Source of the DNA: Thraustochytrium sp. TN22 | Taxonomy: Eukaryota > Sar > Bigyra > Thraustochytrida > Thraustochytriidae | Direction: 5' to 3' | DNA length: 46,139 nucleotides | Assembly: GCA_013306675.1 (NCBI GenBank) | Contig: JABLUY010000267.1 | Span: 1 to 46,139, forward strand | In this document: one piece after another, positions 19,906 to 29,290 of the stretch | Position numbering within the stretch: the stretch's first letter is position 1 | How the letters are laid out: every line of letters begins with the position of its first letter | Translations under genes and position numbers: made by a program | The notes under the pieces: model-generated | The model's input: only the letters and a program-made list of their open reading frames with translations | The model's database searches: none | What the model was told of the DNA's origin: nothing

Positions 19906-21792
19906 TTACTCGTCGTTGTCGTTGTCGCCGTCGTCACCGGCCACCTCACGCAGAGCAGCCTCCACCTCGGCCCAGACATCCTCCTTGGACTGGAGACCGT
20001 CCACCTCGACGGTGACGTCCTCGTAAAAGCCGCGGATCGCGTCAATGTTCTTGTGGAAGGCCTTGACGCGCACCTTGACCTTCTCCTCGGTGTCGTCCGC
20101 GCGCTGCACGACGCGATCCTCAATCTCGGGCGGCGGAGGGTTGAACTCGACGTGGTACGAGTTGCCGGTCTCGGGGTCGACGCGGCGGCCCACGACACGC
20201 GCCACGAGGGCCTCGTCCGGCACGTTGAGCATGAGGAAGACGTCGACCTCGATGCCAAGCTCCGCAAGCGCCTCTGCCTGCGCCTCGGTGCGAGGAAAGC
20301 CGTCGAGCAAGAAGCCCCGCTCACGCACATCGTCCTGGTCCAGGCGCTCCTTGATTGCGGCGATGACGATGTCGTCCGGCACAAGCTGGCCGCTCTCCAT
20401 AAGCGCCTTGGCCTTCTTGCCGACCTCAGTGCCGGCGGCCACCGCGGCGCGCAGCATGTCGCCCGTGGACAGGTGCACGAGCCCAAAGGCGTCGCGGATG
20501 AACTCGCACTGCGTGCCCTTGCCCGAGGCGGGCGCGCCGGAGATAATGACGCCGAGCGGGCGCTTGCCGGCAGCTGCGGCGGCCTCGGCGGCGGCCTCGT
20601 CGCCCTCCGCGCCCTCCTCGCCCGTGACCAGGCGCAACGCCGCCTCCACCTCGGCCCAGACGTCCTCCTTGGACTGCATGCCGTCCACCTCGACGGTGAC
20701 GCCCTCGTAAAAGCCGCGGATCGAGTCGATGTTCTTGTGGAAGGCCTTGACGCGCACCTTGACCTTCTCCTCGGTGTCGTCCGCGCGCTGCACGACGCGG
20801 TCCTCGATCTCGGGCGGAGGAGGGTTGAACTCGACGTGGTACGAGTTGCCGGTCTCGGGGTCGACGCGGCGGCCCACGACACGCGCCACGAGGGCCTCGT
20901 CCGGCACGTTGAGCATGAGGAAGACGTCGACCTCGACGCCGAGGTCAGCGAGCGCCTCCGCCTGCGCGGCGGTGCGCGGGAAGCCGTCGAGCAGAAAGCC
21001 GTGCTCGCGCACGTCGTCCTGCGCCAGGCGCTCCTTGATGGCGCCGATGACGATGTCGTCCGGCACGAGCTGGCCGCTCTCCATGAGCGCCTTGGCCTTC
21101 TTGCCGACCTCGGTGCCGGCGGCCACCGCGGCGCGCAGCATGTCGCCCGTGGACAGGTGCACGAGGCCAAAGGTCTCACGAATGAACTCGCACTGCGTGC
21201 CCTTGCCCGAGGCGGGCGCGCCCGAGATGACGACGCCGAGGGGACGGTTCTCCGGAGCGGCTGGCGCCGCCGCGGCCTCGCCGCCGCGGCTGCCCGACAC
21301 GCGCTTGAGCGTCTTGCCGAACTTGCGCATCAGCGAGCGCGCCGACAGCCGGCGGTCGCCGTGCGACCAGGTGGCCTCCGCCACCTCGCCGCCGCGCCAC
21401 ACGCCCTGCAGCTTGGCGCCCGACGCGTACAGGTACACGCCCGGCCCATCGCGCAGGTTCTCCGCCCAGGAGCCCTCGAACCGGTCCCCGTTCGCGAAGG
21501 TCTCCACGCCCTTGCCGTGCTTCTTGCCAGCCCGCCAGCCGCCATCGTACCTGTCCCCGTTCGGGTACGTGTACACGCCCTTGCCCTCCTTGACGCCCTT
21601 GGAGTACCCCCCCTCGTACACCGCGCCGCTCTTCCACGTGTACACGCCGTGCGCCTTGGCGCGCTGCTCGTCCACCTCTCCCTCGAAGCGGTCCCCGTTC
21701 ACGAAGCGCACCTCCACCAGGCCGGGCCGCGTCAGCGTCGGCCCGCTCTCCTGCGCGCCGTCCAGGTACCGCACGCTCTCCACCTCGCCCAT
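19906..21792 (-). CDS. MORN-repeat protein with two adenylate kinase domains
   Basis: The product is 628 residues. From about residue 25 to 150 it has MORN repeats (FEGEVDEQRAKAHGVYTW, YEGGYSKGVKEGKGVYTYPNG, DGGWRAGKKHGKGVE, FEGSWAENLRDGPGVYLY). Two adenylate kinase domains follow at about 185-390 and 413-618. Each has the P-loop GAPASGKGTQCEF, STGDMLRAAVAAGTEVG, LLDGFPRT, a long-type LID (GRRVDPETGNSYHVEFNPPP) and RADDTEEKVKVRVKAFHKN. Adenylate kinase interconverts 2 ADP with ATP and AMP; both copies keep the visible catalytic residues. MORN repeats usually bind membranes or cytoskeleton, so local energy buffering, for example at a flagellum or cortex, is plausible (inferred). Start MGEVESVRYLD is chosen; the upstream open frame is Arg-rich low complexity. 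Confidence 0.92.
   Translation of the reverse strand: MGEVESVRYLDGAQESGPTLTRPGLVEVRFVNGDRFEGEVDEQRAKAHGVYTWKSGAVYEGGYSKGVKEGKGVYTYPNGDRYDGGWRAGKKHGKGVETFANGDRFEGSWAENLRDGPGVYLYASGAKLQGVWRGGEVAEATWSHGDRRLSARSLMRKFGKTLKRVSGSRGGEAAAAPAAPENRPLGVVISGAPASGKGTQCEFIRETFGLVHLSTGDMLRAAVAAGTEVGKKAKALMESGQLVPDDIVIGAIKERLAQDDVREHGFLLDGFPRTAAQAEALADLGVEVDVFLMLNVPDEALVARVVGRRVDPETGNSYHVEFNPPPPEIEDRVVQRADDTEEKVKVRVKAFHKNIDSIRGFYEGVTVEVDGMQSKEDVWAEVEAALRLVTGEEGAEGDEAAAEAAAAAGKRPLGVIISGAPASGKGTQCEFIRDAFGLVHLSTGDMLRAAVAAGTEVGKKAKALMESGQLVPDDIVIAAIKERLDQDDVRERGFLLDGFPRTEAQAEALAELGIEVDVFLMLNVPDEALVARVVGRRVDPETGNSYHVEFNPPPPEIEDRVVQRADDTEEKVKVRVKAFHKNIDAIRGFYEDVTVEVDGLQSKEDVWAEVEAALREVAGDDGDNDNDE
19952..20565. repeat. 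Internal gene duplication, unit 1 (adenylate kinase domain 2)
   Basis: This unit pairs with 20636-21249 at a constant offset of 684 bp. The two domain-coding stretches are nearly identical at the DNA level over long runs, for example TTCTTGTGGAAGGCCTTGAC at 20048 and 20732. Confidence 0.92.
20636..21249. repeat. Internal gene duplication, unit 2 (adenylate kinase domain 1)
   Basis: This is the partner of 19952-20565. The offset of 684 bp equals 228 codons, so the domain plus its linker was duplicated in frame. Confidence 0.92.
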
Positions 21793-22585
21793 CGCGCCGC
21801 CGCGCTCTGCCGCCGCGCTCTGCCGCGCCGTTCTCGCTCTGCCGCCGCGCGCCTCCGAGTCACCGGGTCGCGCGCGCCGCCTCGCCCGCCTGCCTGCCTC
21901 TGGCTGCCCTGGCGGTCTGCTGCCGCGCCTCGCTCGCCGCCTCGCCCGCTCGCCGCGCGCCGCGCCCGGTGGCTCGCCGCGCCGCGCCTCGCCCCGCCCG
22001 CCCGCCCGCCTGGCCGCGCGCTGGCGCCTTCGCGCAGGGGCCTGCGGTCTCTGCCGCGCGGCGCGCGAGTGCCAGCAGCCTCCCCCTGACGCGCGCGCGG
22101 CGCGTGCACCGAGGAGTCTCACTGTCACTGGCAGGGCTGTAATCATTGTAATGGTCAGGGGCGCCACTGCCAGGCTGCGCAGGCTGCGCAGGCTGCAAGC
22201 CTCTGCGCGCGCGGCGAAACTGGGCGCGCGCTTGCCGCGACAGACGCGGCATGATTAGGCTGGCGAGCGGCGAGGCGAGGCGAGAGGCGAGGAGGACTCG
22301 GAGATGGCTTGTGAGGAGATGGACGCAAGGCGAGGCGAGGCGAGGCGGGCGAGGCGAGGCGAGGCGAGCAGCCGAGATAGCCCGAGACAGCCCGAGAGCG
22401 CCCGAGAGCGCCCGAGACCCTTCGCAGGCCGCTCAGGCTTCGCTCAGGCTCAGCTCATCTGTGAGTCTTGACTACTTAGACCCTGCCGGGCCGAGCGTGT
22501 GCAATCTCGGCGAACACGCGGCTGACGCGTTGCCTCTGGCAGTCTGAGTGAGTGTTGATTCTCTGATTCTCTGATTAGTAGCTAG
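21793..22585. other. 5' flank of adenylate kinase gene with CGAGG arrays
   Basis: No gene is supported. GCGAGGCGAGG-type units occur at about 22260-22370 and CCGAGAGCG units at 22380-22425. The open frame that continues upstream of 21792 on the minus strand encodes only Arg/Ala-rich sequence and is treated as UTR. Confidence 0.5.
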
Positions 22586-24442
22586 CTAGCTCGCAAAGTC
22601 GCCGTCGAAGGAGCGGAAGCCAGCGAGCTTGAAGAGGAAGTAGTAGTCCGTGTCGGGGAGCTGGTGGCACCAGTTCCAGGCGGAGGTGAGGCGGCCGTCG
22701 ATGCAGGAGCCGGCCTCGAAGAAGTTGTCGGCGCCGGAGCCGTCAAAGGCGCGCTGGAAGAAGTCCTGGAGAATGGTCTTGACGGCGTCCTCCACGGAGC
22801 CGAAGCGGGCCTGCACGAGCTTGACCAGCGCCGGGTCTTCCGGGAGCTGGTTGGTGATGTACTTGAGGCAGCTCACGAGGGCATTGAGGATGCGCGGAAC
22901 CTGGTTGTACTTGTCGATGAAGAGCAGCGCGTTGGGCACGTTGGTGTCGCCGAGGTGGATGACGCTGGAGCCGACCCAGCCCTCGACACTGTGGCCCAGG
23001 CGCTGCTGCACGGCGTAGAGGATGCCATGCATGGCCTTGGAGGTGCGCGACGCGGCTTGCAGGCGGTGCGTGCCCTGGCCCGTGTTGCGCAGCTTATAGG
23101 GCGCCTCCGGGTCGAGCAGGTCCTGCTCCGCGAGACTCCACAGACGGAACATGTCATGCACAATCTCGCGCCAGAGCGTGAGCGACTGCAGCACGTACAG
23201 GTACTGGCGCTCGTGCGTGTGCGTGAGGCGCGACCCAGACTCGCCGCCGTAAATGGCCAGCGACCACTTGGACGCCGCGGCGTCCGCCCCCGAAAAGTGC
23301 TCCTTGAGCAGAGAGATGACGTAGTCGATCGGCTTGCAGTTGCTGTTCAGGTAAGAGGTGTTATCGCCCAGGCTGTACAGGCAGCGCTTGATCTCGTCCT
23401 GCGAAGCATCCGACGCGCCGCTCGACTTGCAGTACTTGCGCGCGATGAAGTCGATCGCATGCTCCTTGAGCTTGATCTCGCGCCGAATCTGCGGCCGCGT
23501 CTTGCCATCCGGCAGGATCTCCATGGTGGCCGTTGAGATGTACTCGTCGTGCAGCACGTCCAGAGCCTTCTTCTGCTCCAGGAGCTGGTACACTGTCTTC
23601 ATGGGAATCACCAAATCGAAGCCCAGCTGATCCCGCACCTCCGGTACCATGGCATCCTGCAGCAGGTAGATCATCTTGCCGTAGGTCCCGCGCATCTTCT
23701 CCGGATTCATCACCTTGTAGCGCCGCCCCACCTCGAAGACGCGCCCAAACGTCGACTTGTACTTGGCGAAGTTCCGGTCCTCCACCAGCTCCTGCGCAAG
23801 GTGATACTTGTAAGCTGTCGCGACGCCCGTTAGCGTCGCCCCGACGCACTTAATGAGCGTGTGCAGCCGACGCGCCTCCGACTTGAACTCGCGCCCGTCA
23901 ACCACATTCGCGTAGTCGCTCGACCGCATGATGGCGTGCACGAGCCGCAGCCGCGGCCGCTCCTCATACTCGAGCCGCAGTGGCACGAACTGCGCGCGCT
24001 CCTCGTACCACGTGCCGATCTGCTGCTTCGCTTCCTCGCTCAGCGACGCCCCCGCCTCCCCGACCAGCCCCATCGTTAGGGTCGACACCAGCCCACGCCC
24101 AGTGCTCTGCCCGCCCAGCGCGCGCTGCGCCTCCGATCGTTGCTCGTCTAGCAGCGCCTGGATCTCGTCCATTGTCAGGTACGTCTCGTCCTTGTGCTCC
24201 TCCGCCAGCATCGCAGACTCCTTGCCCTCCTGCTGCCGCTGCACCTTCTCAGCGACCTGCCGCGCGCTCTCCTCGTACATGCGAAGCGCGTCGTCGTCCT
24301 CCACAAACCGCCCGCCGCCGCGCCCGTCCTCCGCAACTGCATCTTCTTCCTCCTCCATGCGCTTCGCCTCCTCCTTGCCCTCCTTGCCCTCCTTGCCCTC
24401 CTTGCTCTCCCGGCCCGCGCCCGCAGACGCTGACGCTGACGC

Positions 24443-24526
<84 letters not shown>

Positions 24527-24787
24527 TGAGGACGAAGACGATGAGGACGAAGACGAAGACGACGAGGAGACCGCCGCCGCGACAGCAGCTGCCGCGTCAG
24601 CGTCCTCCCCCGAGCGCGGCCCGTCGGCGGTCGAGGTGCGCGCCATGGTCGTGTCGCCGCCCTCGACGTCCATGGGCTCCGCCGTGTTTGCGCTGGCCGC
24701 CGCCGAGGGCGAGGTGCTGCGACGCCTCGCCACCGAAGACACGTCCGCGTCCACCTCCATGCGCTGCGCCTTGGCGCCCGCACGCAT
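22586..24787 (-). CDS. DUF2009 / UPF0652 family protein
   Basis: The product is 733 residues in a single exon. The C-terminal two thirds (about 255-733) match the conserved eukaryotic DUF2009 family: WYEERAQFVPLRL, then FEVGRRYKVMNPEKMRGTYG, KMIYLLQDAMVPEV, and HLGDTNVPNALLFIDKYNQVPRIL. The molecular role of the family is not established. The N-terminal 250 residues are disordered: a Ser tract at about 74-113 from a TCG-coded triplet array, KEG repeats (KEGKEGKEGKEE), then acidic and coiled-coil-like sequence (ARQVAEKVQRQQEGKESAM). The start at 24787 is the first ATG. The conserved part is intact and of normal length. Confidence 0.9.
24444..24524. repeat. (GAC)n trinucleotide array inside DUF2009 gene
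   Basis: About 27 perfect triplets are followed by imperfect GAC/GAT/GAA triplets to about 24570. In the gene's frame (minus strand) they read TCG, that is serine; on the other strand they would read aspartate. Confidence 0.97.
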
Positions 24788-26601
24788 CGACGCTCGGCTT
24801 TGCCGCCAACGGCGCCACCCAGCGTGGCGCCGACCTCATGCTTGTCAAGTGGCGGCAGCCGCCTTCAAGTTGTTGTCTGTCTGGTACAGTCGCAAGCTCT
24901 TAACTTACGCAGTTAGCCTCACTGGCAGACCTCGCTATAAATCATTGCTGGTACAGTGAGGTGCGCGTGAGCAAAAGAACCGGCCGAAGCCTGAGGGCCG
25001 ACTTGAAGGAACGACCGTGACCTGCCAGCCGCGGCGAAGAGCTGTGAAGCAAGCCCACGAAATGCTTGGGGTCAAGTCAAAGCTTGAGGTGATCTATCAG
25101 CGCGACTCCGAGGCGTCAGAGTCGAAATATCCAAAAGTCAGCTGAGGCCGGGATCAGCTTCGGGCAAAGTGATGAAAGAAGAATAGCGGGGCGGCCATGG
25201 CGAAATCTATCGCAAGGATGGATCACATCAACCTCGGGTTGTACCAGAGGCGATGCCATCAGTCTGCGCAAAAAGACGCATCGGACGAGCCTCGAGAACA
25301 CCTGAGAGAGAGAGCTCGCTGCCGTTGTGCAGCTGGAGGTGAGCACTTGAAGCACCTTTCCTTCGTTTCTTCCATGTCCTCGTCTCCCTTGCCGTGCGGC
25401 GACGCGAGAGCGCAGGATGTTCTCCGTCAACCTGTGAGGCTCGCCTCCTTGAATGTGCAGGGCGGTACGCAAGCAAGATGCAGCAGCAGAGCAGCGCGGG
25501 GCTCGGCCCGCAGCGCCAGCAATCATAGCATGACCTCGATTACAAAAAACCGCGACTTGCTCCTTTCCAAGTACCCACACCACAGCGTTGATGACGCATG
25601 CCAGTGCGCCCTGTCGATCTCAAGCTCTCTCTTCAACTCTCTGCCCGGCGACCGTGGCGGCGCTGGCCTCGGCGCTGGCCTCGGCGCTGGCCTCGGCGCT
25701 CCTCCCGAAGCAGACTCCCTTCCAGGCCTCCGAGAGCCGGGAGCCGCACATCGCAATGGCCCTCGCGCGCACCTTGAACTGCGCGGCCGATTCGACCGCG
25801 TGCGCGCCGCCGCCTCCCGCGACCTGCGCCGCGCGCGCCCGTCCGAGCCTGCCACTGCAGTGCGCGCCTTGCTTGGCCGGCGTGTCAACGGAGAGCCCTT
25901 CAAAAGCGAACCAAGGCCCGCCGGCGGCCGCGGCGCAGGCACCGCACGCGCCGACAGTTACCGAGCGGCGCGCGGCGCGCGGCGCGCGGCGGCGCGGGCG
26001 GCGCGGCGCGGCGCGGCGCGCGCGCGCGCCGGCGGCGGGCGCGAGGCCCCGCGCGCGCCACGGGGCCGGCGCCTCAGCGGGCCGCGCGCGGCGGCTGCCA
26101 GTGGGACGCGGGCGCGTCATCCGTCGAGCGAACAAGAAGGGAGAGTCAAAAGCCCAGCCCAACGAAACGCCGGCCAACGTCCACGCGCGCGCGCGCGCGC
26201 CGGGCGGCCGGGCGGCCGGGCTGGAGGCGGCTCGCTACACGCTGCGCTGCGCATCGCTGCGCTGCGCTGCGCTAAGGTGGTGCTGGGCTAGGCTGCGGCG
26301 GCAGACTGACCGCGTCCCAAAGGACGGGCGGGCGGTCGACCACCCCGGCTCGCTTCAAGCAAGCAAGCAAGCAAGGAGGCTCGCGCGCGAGGCTGTCTGG
26401 GGACTGCCGCAAGGTCCCGACCGCTGAGCTAGCAAACAGCTCGAGTGATCGTCGCACGCAGGGCCAGACTCTGTGCAAGCACCGGCAAGGGCAGCGCCAT
26501 CCAACGCTTGCGACCGGACCAGGCGCGCGCGGCCGCTTTGACCACCGCGCGCAGGGCCGCGCAGGATCGCAATCGAAGTTCGCGACAGACAGACACCTGT
26601 C
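24788..26601. other. 1.8-kb gene-poor region with GC-only tract
   Basis: No convincing gene. Open frames such as 25197-26291 (plus) and 25620-26177 (minus) lack domains. Landmarks are four 12-bp units (GGCGCTGGCCTC) at about 25660-25705, a stretch without A or T at 25965-26043, GCTGCGCTGC units near 26240-26275 and (AAGC)n at 26356-26376. It separates divergently transcribed genes, so two promoters are expected. Confidence 0.5.
25965..26043. repeat. 79-bp tract of only G and C
   Basis: The tract consists of alternating GCGCGC and GGCGC units with no A or T, including a GCGCGCGCGCGCGC run. It has Z-DNA and hairpin potential. Confidence 0.9.
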
Positions 26602-28353
26602 ATGGAACACGAGACGTTGATTTCAAAGCCCATGTCGGCGGGCGTCGCCGACGCCGGCCGCCTCCCAGTCCCGCCACCGGCGCCCTCTGCGCGGGCGCCT
26701 CGCGAGACCCAGCTCGCGGCCGCAGCGCAGCTACTGCGCATCTCCATCGAAGAAGAGGAAGACGAGGGCGAAGAGCCCGGCAAGAGCGCCAAGGACGCGC
26801 ACCTCGTCACCGTCGGCTCATCAGCTGTGGAAGCCAAATCGCCAGGCCCGACCTCGCCCGGCACGCAGCATGACAAGCTCCATGCCTACTTTGCAGCGCA
26901 CACCCGCGTTGGGGCGCCACAACAGCCCCTGTCGACGTCGAGCAGCAGGGCGCGCCGACAGCGGCCAACAAGTTGGCGAACGGGTAGCGAGGCCGGCGGC
27001 GTGCCCGCGCCGCGATTTCGCGGCCGCGCCGTCATTGAGGGCGTTGTGCGCAGGATGCGCGCCAGGACGTCTTCCTCGAGCTCCTCGCCGGGGGCATCCT
27101 CTCCCTCCCCGTCGGCGTCGGCGTCGGCGTCGTCATCGTCATCATCATCGTCGTCGGCCTTGCCGCGGTTCTCCGGGCAGCAGCCTTCCATGTCCTTGGG
27201 CGAGCGAAGCGCCTCGGATCCGCCTGCCCAGGAGCGCCGCGAGCGCACGCTTTCCACGCCAAATCAGCCCTTCGCGCTCAGGAGGCACGAGTCCGAGACC
27301 GCAGAGGCACCATCGCAGCCCCGCCAGCGCCCGCTCCTCCCCATGAGTCGGAGCGACGAGTCCCTGCCGCTCAACGCCGAGTCCGCCCCGGCCCCGACAT
27401 CGCCCTATGTCTTTCGCTTCGTGCCCCACGTGCCAGCGAGCCCGCTCTCCAGCTTTCGTTTCCCGCGCGTTGGTCGCTCCGCCAGCACACCCGTCCCGGT
27501 GGCCTCTTCTTGCTCCATGGCCACAGACGCCATCTGGGACGATGACGCTGACCTCGCCATCGACCTGCTCATTCAGAATCCGGACTGCTTCCTCTCGGTC
27601 TATTGTGACGGTTCGTTGACGTCGCAGCAGCGCAAGCATGTACTCACGGCCCTGTCCGCGCTTTGCTTGCGCGACGTGGAGAACGACGCCAAACAGCAGA
27701 CGCTCCTACGGAATCTCGCCCGCGCCCTGCTCGACGCCTCTTTGGACAACAACAGCGAAGGAGGAGGAGGAGGAGGAGAAGGAGAAGCAAAGGAGGGCCA
27801 GGCTGCCCCGCTGCAGGCTGCGCTTCGCGACAGCGCTGGGCCTCTGGGGCTCTTCCTCGTTTCGATCGCCCGCCGCCAGTCCTGCGTCGCCGCCTTGGAG
27901 GCCATCCTTCGCGCGGCCCTCGACCCCGATCTCGACAAGAATGGGCCATCCGTCGACCTCTCCATCCTCGCGGAGCGCATTCTGCGCAAGCTGCGCCCCG
28001 AAGCCTTCCCGGAGCCCCTGCGCATCGTCTGCCAGGAGCTCTTTGCCGCGGCGCCCGCGGCCCTCCGGGAGCGACTCCTCGGCGGCTTCTTCATCCTGCG
28101 CTACGTCAATCCCACCCTCGTCGCTGGTCCACGCGGTCCCCACTCGCAGCGCTCTCTCGTCGTCGTTGCACGCCTACTCCAGCACGTCGCTAACCATGCA
28201 GCCACCGCCGCCACCGACCCGCCTGCGTCCCACAAGGACGAGGACCTCAATGACTTCCTCGAGGCCAACCGCGCCTCCATGCTGTCCATCGTGCGCGCCC
28301 TCGGTTGCAGAACGGCGGCATTTTTTCCTACCGAAACCGACCCCAGTCCTTGA
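26602..28353 (+). CDS. RasGAP-domain protein
   Basis: The product is 583 residues in a single exon. Residues 1-300 are disordered: Pro/Ser-rich, with an acidic EEEEDEGEE patch near 50 and a Ser tract near 157-186. The rest looks like a RasGAP fold, with long amphipathic helices, LAERILRKLRPEAFPEPLRIVCQELF, and the signature GGFFILRYVNPTLVAG at about 493-508, equivalent to the FLR-x-(I/V)-x-PA motif. RasGAPs switch off Ras-type GTPases by supplying an arginine finger. I cannot point to a clear finger in the N-terminal part of the domain, so catalytic activity is uncertain. A Gly/Glu loop (about 385-400) interrupts the domain. The start ATG 26602 is the first in frame. Confidence 0.75.
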   Translation: MEHETLISKPMSAGVADAGRLPVPPPAPSARAPRETQLAAAAQLLRISIEEEEDEGEEPGKSAKDAHLVTVGSSAVEAKSPGPTSPGTQHDKLHAYFAAHTRVGAPQQPLSTSSSRARRQRPTSWRTGSEAGGVPAPRFRGRAVIEGVVRRMRARTSSSSSSPGASSPSPSASASASSSSSSSSSALPRFSGQQPSMSLGERSASDPPAQERRERTLSTPNQPFALRRHESETAEAPSQPRQRPLLPMSRSDESLPLNAESAPAPTSPYVFRFVPHVPASPLSSFRFPRVGRSASTPVPVASSCSMATDAIWDDDADLAIDLLIQNPDCFLSVYCDGSLTSQQRKHVLTALSALCLRDVENDAKQQTLLRNLARALLDASLDNNSEGGGGGGEGEAKEGQAAPLQAALRDSAGPLGLFLVSIARRQSCVAALEAILRAALDPDLDKNGPSVDLSILAERILRKLRPEAFPEPLRIVCQELFAAAPAALRERLLGGFFILRYVNPTLVAGPRGPHSQRSLVVVARLLQHVANHAATAATDPPASHKDEDLNDFLEANRASMLSIVRALGCRTAAFFPTETDPSP

Positions 28354-29290
28354 GCAACCTTGCTTCAACTCAGAGACACCACGGGCCTCACTGCGCGATT
28401 GATCCTTCCCACTGATGAATACTAAGTTCTGTGATCCAACACTCACCTGCTCCCGGTCTTGTGACCGCATATCATCTTGCAGGTGCGGGTCTTTGGAATG
28501 CCTTGATGATTCTCGCCTGAGGAGCAGTGACAGGTTAGAAGCGCAAAAGAGGCAGACGGCTTCGGGCCACAACACCGTCAATATGCGAAGCCCCTGCCAC
28601 GAAGGTGCCAATTGCCAAGGACGAGACGCACGACGAAGCGCTTCGCGAATAGACCATCGTCCACGCCGTTCAAGACAGAACTTCGTCTTCCGTACCGTTG
28701 ATCACAGAACTTCGATCGTGCCGACGTGCGGCGTCTTGCGTGCCGAGGACGAGACGTGCAATAAGGCGCTTCGCGAAAGGACCGTCGAGGCGCTTCGCGA
28801 AGAGACCGAGAACAGAACTTCGTCGTCCACTTCGTTGAACTTCCATCGTGTCGCCACGACGTGCGGCGTCTTGCTGCGTGCAGAACCTGCAGAACCTGCG
28901 TGCGTGCCTTCCCGTCTCGAGGGCCCAAGGGCCAGAGGCGGCGCGCCGGTCAGCCCCCGCCTTTCCTTTCCTCTTGCGGCCGCCTCGCCTCGCCTCGCCG
29001 AGCGCCGCCTTGCATGGCTACTAGTCCAGACCGAGGGGACACGCGGCAAGTGACCCCCTGCGCAGAGCCGCGTGCAGACGACCAAGGCCGGCTGCGGCGG
29101 CGCGAGCGGTGGTCGGCGCGCGGCGCGCGGGCTCCGCGGCTTGGCGCGGCGCGGCTTGGCGCGGCGCGGGCCTCTTGGCGCGGCCCCGCGGCGCCCCTCG
29201 CGGCGGCGGGCGGTCCCGGGCGGGCGCGGCGGCGGCGCGCCTCGCGTGGGTGGCGGCGGCGCGGCGCGGCGGCGGGGCGACGCCGCGAGC
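28354..29290. other. Intergenic region with 128-bp tandem repeat
   Basis: No gene is seen. It contains the repeat pair at 28618-28880 and, closer to the next gene, CTCGCCTCGCC (28984-29001) and GGCGCGGCGCGG runs (29140-29290) just before the methyltransferase start. Confidence 0.5.
28618..28880. repeat. 128-bp tandem repeat, two diverged copies
   Basis: Copies at 28618-28745 and 28746-28880 share AGGACGAGAC at the start, GCGCTTCGCGAA, ACAGAACTTCGTC and GACGTGCGGCGTCTTG at the end. In copy 2 the GCGCTTCGCGAA box is itself doubled. GCTTCGCGAAGC-like boxes are palindromic around TTCGCGAA. Confidence 0.85.

Noticed and set aside
23928-24959. Plus-strand ORF with a long poly-Asp run
   Set aside because: It is antisense to the DUF2009 coding sequence; conservation lies on the minus strand.
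25197-26291. 364-codon ORF upstream of RasGAP
   Set aside because: Composition is random-like and then Arg/Ala-rich through the GC-only tract; no domain or conserved motif is seen.
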